Below are positions 52,527-61,361 of a stretch of DNA of 64,000 bases, piece by piece. Every line of letters begins with the position of its first letter. Position 1 is the stretch's first letter. The notes under the pieces are model-generated. The model had not been told where the DNA came from. It worked only from the letters and a program-made list of their open reading frames with translations, and searched no databases. Made by a program: the position numbers and the translations under genes. The DNA is from Pseudomonas sp. Root562 (GTDB taxonomy: Bacteria; Pseudomonadota; Gammaproteobacteria; Pseudomonadales; Pseudomonadaceae): the NCBI RefSeq assembly GCF_001427125.1, contig NZ_LMGK01000021.1, positions 210,138 to 274,137 on the forward strand. Direction: 5' to 3'.

Positions 52527-52860
52527 GAGTCAGATGCTGTAGCGAAAAGCCCCGCCTTCGAGAGAAGAGCGGGGCTTTTTGTTGGGTTGAATCTGCTGTA
52601 CCGAGTTGCCGCCAATGTTGAATGCAGCCCCGGTCCCTTGCTCGCGATAGTCGCGACGCGGTGTTTCAGGCATGAGAGCAATGTTATAGCGAGGTAAGGC
52701 CTAACCGCAGACAAGCAGGGGGTGTTTTTCCATGGGGCTGAGATTGGCAAAATGCCTACGGATTAGCCTGAACTTTCTCACGGGGTTTTCAGGTTGAGGC
52801 TCGGAAGTCGGCTCTCTAGCCTCAGGGTGCCGTTTTCACAAGCATCCCCGAGGATCCACG
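52527..52860. other. Intergenic region after cyoE
   Basis: A 334-bp gap with the cyoE terminator at 52547-52580 and, near its right end, a weak hairpin GAGGCT...AGCCTC (about 52795-52822) just before the nucleotidyltransferase gene. A minus-strand frame at 52523-52750 shows no family features. I see no gene. Confidence 0.5.
52547..52580 (+). terminator. Intrinsic terminator of the cyo operon
   Basis: AAGCCCCGC and GCGGGGCTT form the stem with a 13-base loop and a TTT run after it. Confidence 0.9.
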
Positions 52861-53499
52861 ATGGAAGTGCCAGAGGTAATCACCCCCCGTGTCAAGACGG
52901 ATACAGCGCTGGGGCAGGCTTTGATTTCGATGTTCAAATCTGTCGAAGCAGAATTGGAACTTGAGAACGCGGGACCAGGGGCGGTCAAAATAATCCTGTT
53001 CGGTGGCTGCGCTGTTCACCTTTATACCCATCATCGCGTTTCTACCGATGTCGATGCAGAGATTTATGAGGCAAATGTTCCCGAAGGTTTACACCTGCAA
53101 ACCATGCTCGCAGAGATACCCGAGCAGTTTGTCGATGAGCGAACCGGTCGCGTGATGGAGCTGAACTACGACCTGCAATACAACACCAGTTTTGGCCCCA
53201 TTCATGAGGACTATTGGGAGCGGAGCCTTCCCTTTACAGAGTTCCCGGTTGAGTCCCCGCTGCACGTTCATATTGCGGCCCCCATCGACATTGCCATCTC
53301 AAAGCTGGGTAGAGCCACCGATCAAGACATTGGTGATATCAAGGCACTTCTCAGAGCGGGTTTTATCCTGGCTCCCGAATTTCGTCGACTGGCGTTGCAG
53401 GCGATTGATGTATATGTTGGCAACAAGGAGCTGCCGATCTCCGTCCTCACAAATATTTTGCATGATTATCTGGAGAGCACAGATGACGAAGCCCCATAG
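52861..53499 (+). CDS. DUF6036/AbiEii-like nucleotidyltransferase
   Basis: This 212-residue protein has the core of stand-alone nucleotidyltransferases: ILFGGCAVHLYTHHRVSTDVD, in which GG and D-x-D are the nucleotide and metal motifs, and a later AISKLGRATDQDIGDIKAL like the K...KDxxD helix of AbiEii toxins. Such proteins are often toxins of type IV-like toxin-antitoxin or phage-abortive systems. No winged-helix antitoxin precedes it. Its end overlaps the next gene by 17 bp, suggesting a functional pair. ATG 52861 follows GAGGATCC. Confidence 0.7.
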   Translation: MEVPEVITPRVKTDTALGQALISMFKSVEAELELENAGPGAVKIILFGGCAVHLYTHHRVSTDVDAEIYEANVPEGLHLQTMLAEIPEQFVDERTGRVMELNYDLQYNTSFGPIHEDYWERSLPFTEFPVESPLHVHIAAPIDIAISKLGRATDQDIGDIKALLRAGFILAPEFRRLALQAIDVYVGNKELPISVLTNILHDYLESTDDEAP

Positions 53500-53929
53500 C
53501 GGCCACGTCCTCTCATTTGCCTTGGACACGCTGGTAAAAAGACCGTTGAATCAAGCAGATGACGCTGCCCTCGTAAGCGCTGCCAAAGCTGTCTGGTACT
53601 CGGATTCAAATCTGGAAAGCGAGGTAAGCTTTTTTTTGAATCGTCATACTGACGAGGTGGAGGTCCGGCGTGCTGGCTATCTGCTCGAGCGATTCGCTCG
53701 ATTTACTTGCTTATCCGATCTCCGGGTGTCGGAAACTCTCAATGTGCTTGAGCTTTTTGCCCATTCAACTTCAGTGCAAGCGGTGAAGCAACCAGTTGCC
53801 ACGCCATTGCGTCGACGTCGTGATGAGCTCGCTGTCTCTTGGGGGTTGAGTGAGGGCCTCGGCCTCAAAGCCCAAGCCCTCATGCCTTTTCAGACCCGGC
53901 ATTACGAAGCAGAGCAACGCGCCATTTAG
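53483..53929 (+). CDS. Hypothetical partner of the nucleotidyltransferase
   Basis: I do not recognise this 148-residue protein (TKPHSGHVLSFALDTLVKRP..., ESEVSFFLNRHTDEVEVRRA, ERFARFTCLSDLRVSETLNV). It appears mostly helical and soluble, with a basic patch (TPLRRRRDEL). It overlaps the nucleotidyltransferase gene by 17 bp, so the two are translated together. A role as antitoxin or partner is inferred from that alone. The frame continues upstream inside the neighbour, which is rejected as coding. Confidence 0.55.
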   Translation: MTKPHSGHVLSFALDTLVKRPLNQADDAALVSAAKAVWYSDSNLESEVSFFLNRHTDEVEVRRAGYLLERFARFTCLSDLRVSETLNVLELFAHSTSVQAVKQPVATPLRRRRDELAVSWGLSEGLGLKAQALMPFQTRHYEAEQRAI

Positions 53930-53990
53930 CGCAGATTGAATCGAAGAAGTCGCATCGTTTGGTCTTGTAACGGCCTGCAGCCTAAGCCCG

Positions 53991-55409
53991 TTATTTGTAC
54001 GCTTTATCCAACAACCGGAAAAACCGCTCCCGCACTTGCACGTGATCACTGTGCGCCACGTTGAATCGCAGGAACTGATTGGCGTCCGCCGCTTTGCTGA
54101 GCAAGGTCCCCGGTGCCAGTACCAGGTCTATTTCCAGGCCCTTTCTGGCCAGGCATTCGGCTTTGTATCCCTCTGGCAATCGCGTCCAGATGTACAACCC
54201 TTCTCCCGGCAGGGACGACACCGAACACCCGGCTTCAGCCAGCCACGCTGCCACCCGGCTGTTCGATTCATAGAGCCGGTCCACGGTGCGGCGCATGTGT
54301 TTGGCATAGCTGCCATCGCTGAGCATGGTGCAAATGATCTGCTCGGCCATTTCCGAGGTCATGCCGCCGCAGGCCATTTTCAGGGTCACCATCCGCGCCG
54401 CCAGTTGCGGGGAGAGCACCGCGAAGCTGACGCGGCTGTTGGCGGTCAGGGTCTTGGAGAACCCGGAGACGTAAGACACATTGTCCAGCCCGCTCGCAGC
54501 CAGGCGAGGGGTTCGGCGTTGCTGCATGTCGCAGTACAGGTCGTCTTCGAGGATGTGGAAGTTGTAGCGGTGACTCAACTCCAGCAAGCGATAAACCTGC
54601 GCCGAGGTGAACGAATGCCCGGTCGGGTTGTGCAGCGCGTTGTTGGTCATGTAGAGCACGGGACGGTGGGCGATCAGCAGTTGCTCCAAGGCGTCCAGGT
54701 CCATTCCGTCGCATTCGCGGCGAATGGTGATGACCTTCGCCCCGTGCCAGGCCAGATTGGTGTGCATCGTGAAATAACACGGATCGTCGAGCAGCACCGT
54801 GTCGCCGGGTTTGACCAGCAGGCGCATCAGCATGTCGATGGCCTGGACGGTATTGGCGGTGGTGATGATCTGCTCTACCGGCGCCTCGATGCCCAGGGTC
54901 GCCATCTTCACCCGCAGGGCCTGACGCAGTGGCAGGTAACCGCTGGCGTTACCGTATTCACCCATGCGCAGGGTGGTGGCGCGCAGTGTGCCGCGTACGG
55001 CTTTGAGCAGTTCTTCGGCAGGCAGCCACGAGGAGGGCAGAAAACCCGCCCCCGGGCGCAGTGCGCCATTGTCCAGCAGCACGGCGCGGCGGACCACGCT
55101 GAGGGTGTCCTGAGGCAGCAGGTCCGGACCGGCGTTGGCCGGGAGGGTGCTGCTGGAACGGTGCACGTAGTGCCCCGAGCCCTGGCGTGAAACCACCAGG
55201 CCCTTGGCCCGCAAGCGGTCCAGGGCGTCGACCACCGTGGATTTGCCCACGTGCATCAAGTCTGAGAGTTCGCGAATCGGGGGCAGCCTGGAGCCGTGGG
55301 GCAGGCCGCCCTGGCTGATTGCTACGGTCAATTGATCGACGATCTGCTGCACCAGCGGCACACCCTGCTGGAACTCGATGGCGGCGATCACTGCGCGCTG
55401 AGCCTGCAT
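53991..55409 (-). CDS. MocR-family regulator (GntR helix-turn-helix fused to aminotransferase fold)
   Basis: This 472-residue protein has an N-terminal GntR winged helix (LPPIRELSDLMHVGKSTVVD ALDRLRAKGLV) and a class I aminotransferase-like domain with PLP lysine in SGFSKTL and TNNALHNPTGHSF. MocR regulators sense amino-acid or pyridoxal ligands. It diverges from the cluster of ligase, transporter and oxidase genes, across a perfect palindrome, and is the probable cluster regulator. Confidence 0.92.
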   Translation of the reverse strand: MQAQRAVIAAIEFQQGVPLVQQIVDQLTVAISQGGLPHGSRLPPIRELSDLMHVGKSTVVDALDRLRAKGLVVSRQGSGHYVHRSSSTLPANAGPDLLPQDTLSVVRRAVLLDNGALRPGAGFLPSSWLPAEELLKAVRGTLRATTLRMGEYGNASGYLPLRQALRVKMATLGIEAPVEQIITTANTVQAIDMLMRLLVKPGDTVLLDDPCYFTMHTNLAWHGAKVITIRRECDGMDLDALEQLLIAHRPVLYMTNNALHNPTGHSFTSAQVYRLLELSHRYNFHILEDDLYCDMQQRRTPRLAASGLDNVSYVSGFSKTLTANSRVSFAVLSPQLAARMVTLKMACGGMTSEMAEQIICTMLSDGSYAKHMRRTVDRLYESNSRVAAWLAEAGCSVSSLPGEGLYIWTRLPEGYKAECLARKGLEIDLVLAPGTLLSKAADANQFLRFNVAHSDHVQVRERFFRLLDKAYK

Positions 55410-55431
55410 TTTACTGGTCTCTCCGGCAGTA

Positions 55432-55457
55432 AAGTTCGTTTGATTCTATACGAACTT
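55432..55457. promoter_or_regulatory. Probable MocR operator
   Basis: AAGTTCGT (55432-55439) and ACGAACTT (55450-55457) are perfect 8-bp inverted arms around a 10-base spacer, 22 bp upstream of the MocR start and 104 bp before the exporter gene. This is the only strong palindrome in the divergent promoter region. Confidence 0.75.
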
Positions 55458-55560
55458 GCTCTGATCAAGACAAGCATCTCTTTCTACTATCGCTTTGGAG
55501 TGTTTATGGATTGTCGACCTTTTGCCGGTCGTTCAGTCAACCAGGTTCAAGAGGTGCTGC

Positions 55561-56661
55561 ATGAGTGTAGAAACAACCGCCGTCGTGGCGAAACCGGTGA
55601 TCAACCTGCGGTTGTTCACCATTCGAATCATCACGGCCGTGGCGTTGTTCGCGGTGCTGGGCAAGGCCAACGTCTGGCTCGATACCGCCACCAACAGCAT
55701 TCTGGCCCTCGGCTATCGGGCCTTGTTGCTGCTGTTGCCGCTGACCTTGCTGGTGCTCGGTCGCCGTTCCTTGAGCGTTACGTTGCTGTGCGCCGCCGCC
55801 GGCCTGGTGCTGCTGGCGGTCACCAGCAACCAGGGCGTTGTCATGTTTGCCGCGGCGTTGTTTGCCTACGGTATCGCGATTGCCGGTTACCTGATCAAGA
55901 GCGAAGCGGCACAGACCAAAGAGGGGGCAGCCTACAACCGCGTGGCCATGAACATGGGCAGCCTGTTGGCGGGTCTGATCCTGCTGTCGCCACTGTTGAC
56001 CCCGGGCATGTTTTTCTTCGGCGCCGCCGCGTTCGTCCTGTTGTGCCTGCCCATCGCCATGGGCGCGACCTTTACCACCGAAGCCGCGGTGTCTCGCCCG
56101 GCCAGCAAGGACGGTAGCGGTTGGGGTAACAAACTGCCGTGGGTCATCGCCGGCATCATCATGGGCATCAAGTTGTTTGGCGTGTTCTCGATCCTGCCGC
56201 AAGCAATCCTGCTCAAGACCGGCGAACTGCCGACCTGGTACGGCTTGATGCTGATCCTCAACAGCGCCGTGGTGGTGTTCGCGCAAGTGCCGGTCATGAA
56301 ACTGATCGAGAGCACCGGGCGTTTCAAGGTGCTGACGGTGATCGCCATCATCGTCGGCGGTTTTGCGGTGCTGTCTTCGCCTGCCGCATTCCACGTCGAA
56401 ACCCTGGCCGGCGCACTGGTCTGGGTGGCGTTGCTGTCCATCGCCGAATGCGCGTTCAGTCATCTCGATTACTTCTCGGTCAAGCAGAACAACATGTTCG
56501 TCAAGGAAGTGTCGCTGGGCGTCGGTGCGGGTCTGACCGTGTTGATCATGCGGGTCATGCCACCGCCGTACAACGCGTTGGTGCTGGCCGCCATTGGCGC
56601 CGCCGGGATCATGGTCTGGTACGGGCTCAACCGTAAATCAATCGCGTCGCTGCATGACTGA
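55561..56661 (+). CDS. MFS-like membrane transporter
   Basis: This 366-residue protein has about ten to eleven hydrophobic helices and MFS-like layout (LINLRLFTIRIITAVALFAV-type start, central loop near 180-200, GSGWGNKLPWVIAGIIMGIK). It probably exports the product of the adjoining genes or imports its precursor. ATG 55561 starts after AAGAGG; an earlier frame start overlaps the operator. Next gene 42 bp downstream. Confidence 0.78.
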   Translation: MSVETTAVVAKPVINLRLFTIRIITAVALFAVLGKANVWLDTATNSILALGYRALLLLLPLTLLVLGRRSLSVTLLCAAAGLVLLAVTSNQGVVMFAAALFAYGIAIAGYLIKSEAAQTKEGAAYNRVAMNMGSLLAGLILLSPLLTPGMFFFGAAAFVLLCLPIAMGATFTTEAAVSRPASKDGSGWGNKLPWVIAGIIMGIKLFGVFSILPQAILLKTGELPTWYGLMLILNSAVVVFAQVPVMKLIESTGRFKVLTVIAIIVGGFAVLSSPAAFHVETLAGALVWVALLSIAECAFSHLDYFSVKQNNMFVKEVSLGVGAGLTVLIMRVMPPPYNALVLAAIGAAGIMVWYGLNRKSIASLHD

Positions 56662-56703
56662 GTCATCGCCGTTTCGGTTTTCACTTTGCAAGTCGGGGGT
56701 TTT

Positions 56704-57984
56704 ATGAATACGACTTCGTGCGTAGTAGTGGTGGGGTACAACGGCAGTCGGGTTCACGATATCCAGAAGCTGCGCGATTTGTGCAAGTCGCTGTACAACG
56801 CGAGGCTGATCCTGCTGGTCGAGCAGATCCAGCCTCAGGACGAACAGGTCGCTGATCACGTTTGCACTACATCGCTGGCCGAGAAAGATGTGTCGGCGTC
56901 GCTTGAACTGGTAGTCGGTTGCCTGAATGCAGATCGCTGGAAGCTGATCGGCGTCCTGCCGTTTTCCGATCGCGGCGTGCTGCTCGGTGCGGCGCTGGCC
57001 GACCATTTCGGCCTGCCGGGCATTACCCCGGCCGAGGCACGGGCGGGGCTGGACAAACAGATTTTCCGCCAGCTCGAAGCCTGCGCCACGGTGGCACCCG
57101 AGGACTATCGGCCGATCGTTTCGACCCGTATCGAAAGCCTGCCGGAGCTGCGCCAGCGGGTGATTGAGCTGGGCGGCAAAGCTTTCATCAAACCCGCCTG
57201 CGAAGGCGCCAGCCGAGGCTGCCGGGTTATCCGGCATCCGTCCGAATGCGACGAAGCCTGGCAGGCTCTCAAGCCCTATCGCGAGGGCGGCATCGTGCTC
57301 GAAGAGCTGATCCAGAACGCTCGGGAGTACAGCTGGGACTATGTCGCCGGAAGTACCTGGATCACCGAAAAAACCACCACCGATGGTGCCTACCGTGCCG
57401 AGATCCAACAAGTGGTGCCTGCGCCGCTGGCGGCCGATGCCCAGGCTCGGCTGATGGCCGCCGGCCGCCACATGGCTGGGCTGGTGTCGCAGGACAACGG
57501 AGCCTGGCACAACGAAGTTTTCCACAGGGCCAACCACCGCACCTCGGCCGTGGAAACCAACATGCGCCCCGGCGGCATGCATATCTGGGATCTGGCGCGT
57601 AAGGCGTTCATCGACTTCGACCCGTGGGAGCGCTGGGTCCGCTGGGCGGTGGAAGGTCAGGTCGATAGCCATGATCCAGTCGCGCGCGGCTACTGCGGCA
57701 TCCGCCTGTTGAGAGCGAACACCAGTGGCCTGCTGCGCGATGTTCCGGACGTCCAGGCCCTAGCCCGGGCGCTGAATATCGAGCTGGTGGAAGCCGTGCT
57801 GAGCAAGCGCATCGGTGATTCAGTGAGCGCATTGGTGAAGGACAACTTCTCGTTCATCGGCCACATCGTGTTGTTCAACGAGCGGTACGAGCAGCTCAGC
57901 CTGGACCTGTCGCGTCTGGCCGAGGCCATTGAATCAAAGGTCGGGATCACCCCTCTGGCAGCACCGGCCAGGGCAGTGGGGTGA
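56704..57984 (+). CDS. ATP-grasp ligase
   Basis: This 426-residue protein has an ATP-grasp core: GKAFIKPACEGASRGCRVI (ATP lysine), EGGIVLEELIQNAREYSWDY and the metal-binding SAVETNMRPGGMHIW (Glu, Asn, Arg). The fold is that of carboxylate-amine ligases that join amino acids, such as BacD of bacilysin synthesis. The N-terminal 120 residues are a pre-ATP-grasp domain (VVVVGYNGSRVHDIQKLRDL). It should form an amide or peptide bond within this cluster. Substrates unknown. Confidence 0.87.
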   Translation: MNTTSCVVVVGYNGSRVHDIQKLRDLCKSLYNARLILLVEQIQPQDEQVADHVCTTSLAEKDVSASLELVVGCLNADRWKLIGVLPFSDRGVLLGAALADHFGLPGITPAEARAGLDKQIFRQLEACATVAPEDYRPIVSTRIESLPELRQRVIELGGKAFIKPACEGASRGCRVIRHPSECDEAWQALKPYREGGIVLEELIQNAREYSWDYVAGSTWITEKTTTDGAYRAEIQQVVPAPLAADAQARLMAAGRHMAGLVSQDNGAWHNEVFHRANHRTSAVETNMRPGGMHIWDLARKAFIDFDPWERWVRWAVEGQVDSHDPVARGYCGIRLLRANTSGLLRDVPDVQALARALNIELVEAVLSKRIGDSVSALVKDNFSFIGHIVLFNERYEQLSLDLSRLAEAIESKVGITPLAAPARAVG

Positions 57985-58045
57985 GGCGTGGGGCAAGTGG
58001 TAGCGATCGATGTTTCATGCAGTATTGATCAAGAGGGTTCAGTAA

Positions 58046-58540
58046 ATGATTCAACACATGACCTGTGATGAGCGCTTCATCGCTCTGGCGCGGGAATTCG
58101 ACTATGACATCTACGGCGAGAACACCGTTGGCGGTCATTACGCGCCGTTGATTCGTCACCACGACGAACTGTATATCAGCGGTCTGGTGCCGCGCATGAA
58201 CGGCAAAATGCACTACACGGGGCGGGTCGGGCGCGACCTCGACATGGCGGATGCGCAAGCGGCCGCGAGCATCAGTGCGATCCGCGGATTGGCTTTGATC
58301 GTTGATGCCATTGGCTCGCTGGACAAGATCAAGTCGCTGATTCGGGTAACGGTGTATGTGAGGTGCACGGAGGATTTCGTCGATCTCAGCGATGTCGCCA
58401 ATGGTGCGTCGGATGTCTTCAGCCACGTGCTGGGTGATGCCGGTAAACATACACGCACCACGGTCGGTGTTTATCAGTTGCCAAAAAATGCAGCGATTGA
58501 AGTTGATATGATCGTGGCGTTGAGACCATCGGCGTTATAA
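58046..58540 (+). CDS. RidA family protein
   Basis: This 164-residue protein is longer than standard RidA (about 130) because of an N-terminal extension. It keeps LYISGLVPR, the middle helix and the key arginine in TRTTVGVYQLPKNAAIEVD (Arg 137, corresponding to RidA Arg105). RidA enzymes hydrolyse reactive enamines and imines made by PLP enzymes. Its presence among PLP and oxidative enzymes fits an imine intermediate. Confidence 0.88.
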   Translation: MIQHMTCDERFIALAREFDYDIYGENTVGGHYAPLIRHHDELYISGLVPRMNGKMHYTGRVGRDLDMADAQAAASISAIRGLALIVDAIGSLDKIKSLIRVTVYVRCTEDFVDLSDVANGASDVFSHVLGDAGKHTRTTVGVYQLPKNAAIEVDMIVALRPSAL

Positions 58541-58624
58541 GTGAAGTTGTTCGACTTTACACTGTTGAAATGTTCGCCTAAGGTCGGTTGACTCCATTCG
58601 GCAGAATAAGTTGGAAACGGAAAA

Positions 58625-59110
58625 ATGAATAACGTTCAGGGTGCGTTTTTTTCATATAAGGACTTTCGCCAGAGTCTGGATCGGCAACCGATAAAACCCC
58701 GGGTATGGAAAGGTGCCGAACTTGCCGGTATGCGTCAGGCGCTTGAAGCCAGTGACATCGATATTGTTGCGCTGGCCCACGAAAGTCATATCGACGGTTG
58801 CCAATTGACACCCGGCATGGCGGTCTCCATGCAATGGCTGGTGCCGGGGGCAACGCTCGACGGCCATTGCCATGCCTGGTGGCATCTGTTCATCATCCAG
58901 TCCGGCAGCGGCGCGTTGTCGCTGGGCGAGGCCGAGCAGGTAGACGTTGGCCCAGGCGATGTATTGCTGGTGCCCGCCTGGACGCAGCATGGCTTCGTCA
59001 ACTCCAGCGCCACCGAGCCGCTGACCATGCTCAACCTCAGCAACATGCCGCAGATGGCGTTGTTGTCCAACCATGCCGACCACGTTGGCCTGATCCCCCG
59101 CCAGCTGTAA
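58625..59110 (+). CDS. Cupin domain protein
   Basis: This 161-residue protein has a single cupin barrel: PGATLDGHCHAWWHLFIIQS holds the metal-binding histidines of motif 1 and VGPGDVLLVPAWTQHGFVN motif 2. The N-terminal 60 residues are helical. It may be a metal-dependent isomerase or oxygenase in the cluster. Specific function unknown. Confidence 0.85.
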   Translation: MNNVQGAFFSYKDFRQSLDRQPIKPRVWKGAELAGMRQALEASDIDIVALAHESHIDGCQLTPGMAVSMQWLVPGATLDGHCHAWWHLFIIQSGSGALSLGEAEQVDVGPGDVLLVPAWTQHGFVNSSATEPLTMLNLSNMPQMALLSNHADHVGLIPRQL

Positions 59111-59320
59111 TTTCCCGTCTGCTGCACACCAGGGAGTCCGCCTACGCTGACTCCCTTTTTCGTTTTTGCGTACCCCAAAAATGCTTGCTGGCGAATAACA
59201 CGCCACGAATTTCTGTATCGATAGAAACAGATAATTTCTGTATCTGTTCAGCGCTTAATCAACTTACTACGATCGCTTCAAATGCAACGGATTAATGTGT
59301 TTAGTGCAAGGGGGCGTTCC

Positions 59321-59965
59321 ATGGAAAGTACCAGCTTAAAACTGTATCTCGGCGCGGATTATGTCAGTGCTTTTGCAATGTCGGCTTATGTGGCGTTAAA
59401 GGAAAAACAACTTTCATTTGATCTGGTGACGGTGGATTTGAAAGCCCGTGATAATTACCAGGATCATTATCGTGATCTTTCGCTGACCTGCAAAATTCCG
59501 CTGCTGGTTCACGAAGGTTTTGCGCTGTCGGAATCTTCGGCCATTGCCGAATATCTGGAAGAACTCGCTCCAGGTTCAAAAAGCATTTACCCAAAAGACA
59601 TCAAGCAGCGTGCCCGTGCCCGTCAGCTGCAGGCCTGGCTGCGCAGTGATCTGCTGGTGGTACGCAAAGAGCGTCCGTTTGACCTGGTGTATTTCGGCAA
59701 GAAAGACACGCCGCTGTCCGACGAAGCCCGGGCCGCTGCCGAGCGCCTGTTGTTCGTGGCCGACCGTTTGCTGGAGGAGGGGGCCGAGCATCTGTTCGGT
59801 GACTGGAGCATCGCCGACACCGACCTGGCAATCATGCTCAACCGCCTGGTCGCCAACGGTGACGAGGTGCCTGCGCGATTGGCGGCGTATGTCCGTCGTC
59901 AGTGGGATCGCGACAGCGTTCGCGCATGGATGGACCTGGAGCGCAAAGCGCCGGCCGTCGTGTAG
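59321..59965 (+). CDS. Glutathione S-transferase (YfcF-like)
   Basis: This 214-residue protein has a thioredoxin-like N-domain (LKLYLGADYVSAFAMSAYVA, TCKIPLLVHEGFALSESSAI AEYLEE) and a helical C-domain (SIADTDLAIMLNRL). It resembles YfcF-type transferases. The 210-bp gap before it suggests its own promoter. It could handle electrophilic intermediates of the cluster. ATG 59321 follows AAGGGGG. Confidence 0.87.
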   Translation: MESTSLKLYLGADYVSAFAMSAYVALKEKQLSFDLVTVDLKARDNYQDHYRDLSLTCKIPLLVHEGFALSESSAIAEYLEELAPGSKSIYPKDIKQRARARQLQAWLRSDLLVVRKERPFDLVYFGKKDTPLSDEARAAAERLLFVADRLLEEGAEHLFGDWSIADTDLAIMLNRLVANGDEVPARLAAYVRRQWDRDSVRAWMDLERKAPAVV

Positions 59966-59997
59966 CAATCGTCAGGGCAAACACCAGGAGCGCTGCC

Positions 59998-61338
59998 ATG
60001 CAAGGAATGTTGGAGCAGGAAAGATACAAACCCTATAACGCACGCACCATTCGCGACACGCCCTATTGGGACAGGTTGACCCCGGCATTGCAGGAAGCCA
60101 TGAGCGTCGTGGCGCGGGTCATGCCATTTCGCACCAACGACTATGTACTGGGGACGCTGATCGATTGGGACAACATTCCGGACGATCCGATTTTCCGCAT
60201 GACATTTCCGCACAAGGACATGTTGCTGCCGGAGGAGTACGCCTCGCTCAAGCAGCTGATCGAGTTGGACGATCCCGCGGCGATCAAGCGTCGTATCGAA
60301 GCGATCTGGTTGCGCATGAACCCGCACCCGGCCGGGCAACTGACGCACAACAGCGCGACGCTCGACGGAAAAGTCCTCGCGGGCATTCAGCATAAGTACC
60401 GTGAGACCGTGTTGTTTTTCCCCGGTGCCGGTCAGACCTGTCACGCCTACTGCACGTTCTGTTTCCGTTGGGCGCAGTTCATCGGCGAGGAAGAACTCAA
60501 GTTCAATGCCCGTGAATCCCAAGAGTTGGTGAACTATCTGCAGCAACACAGCGAAGTCACCGATGTGCTGATCACCGGGGGTGACCCGATGATCATGAAC
60601 ACCCGTTCGCTGGCCGGTTACATCGAGCCATTGCTGGATTTGCCACACCTGAAGAGCATCCGCATCGGCACCAAATCGGTGGCGTATTGGCCGCAGCGCT
60701 TCGTCAGCGACAAGGATGCGCTCGACCTGCTGGAGCTGTTCCGGCGCATCGTGGCTGCGGGGAAAAACCTGTCGATCATGGGGCACTACAACCACCCGGT
60801 GGAAATCCGTCAGGACATCGCGCGCCAAGCCGTTGAACGCATTCGCAGCACGGGGGCAACGCTGCGCATGCAGGCGCCGGTTATCCGCCACATCAACGAA
60901 AACCCGGCCGATTGGGCGGACCTCTGGACCGAAGGCGTACGACTCGGTGCGGTGCCCTATTACATGTTCGTCGAGCGCGACACCGGCCCCAGCCATTACT
61001 TCGCGATGCCGCTGGCCAGGGCCTTCGAGATTTTTCAGGCGGCCTATCGCACGGTCTCCGGACTGGCGCGAACCGTGCGCGGGCCGTCCATGAGCACCTT
61101 CTACGGCAAGGTGTTGATCAACGGCATCGAAACCGTCGCTGGCGAAAAAGTCTTCGTGCTGCAGTTCCTGCAGGCGCGCGATCCGCAGTGGGTGTTGCGC
61201 ACTTTTTATGCGCACTTCGATCCGCACGTGACCTGGTTCGACGACCTGCGCCCGGCGTTTGGCGAGCGGGCGTTTTTCTTTCAGAGCGAAGCCCAGGCAA
61301 GCCCCGAATTGATACCGGTCCTGCTGCAAACGGCGTAG
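59998..61338 (+). CDS. KamA-family radical SAM enzyme (aminomutase-like)
   Basis: This 446-residue protein has the radical SAM cluster motif C148-x3-C152-x2-C155 (TCHAYCTFCFRWAQ), SAM motif LITGGDP, and a C-terminal PLP region with Lys 371 (STFYGKVLI) at the place of the lysine 2,3-aminomutase PLP lysine. The two aspartates that bind lysine's side-chain amine are not kept as such: GVND reads HINE, and PYYxYVCD reads PYYMFVERD. So the substrate is probably not lysine, and a 2,3-amino shift on another amino acid is the best guess. ATG 59998 follows CAGGAG. Confidence 0.87.
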   Translation: MQGMLEQERYKPYNARTIRDTPYWDRLTPALQEAMSVVARVMPFRTNDYVLGTLIDWDNIPDDPIFRMTFPHKDMLLPEEYASLKQLIELDDPAAIKRRIEAIWLRMNPHPAGQLTHNSATLDGKVLAGIQHKYRETVLFFPGAGQTCHAYCTFCFRWAQFIGEEELKFNARESQELVNYLQQHSEVTDVLITGGDPMIMNTRSLAGYIEPLLDLPHLKSIRIGTKSVAYWPQRFVSDKDALDLLELFRRIVAAGKNLSIMGHYNHPVEIRQDIARQAVERIRSTGATLRMQAPVIRHINENPADWADLWTEGVRLGAVPYYMFVERDTGPSHYFAMPLARAFEIFQAAYRTVSGLARTVRGPSMSTFYGKVLINGIETVAGEKVFVLQFLQARDPQWVLRTFYAHFDPHVTWFDDLRPAFGERAFFFQSEAQASPELIPVLLQTA

Positions 61339-61361
61339 GACGATTTACAGGAGATAAGGAC

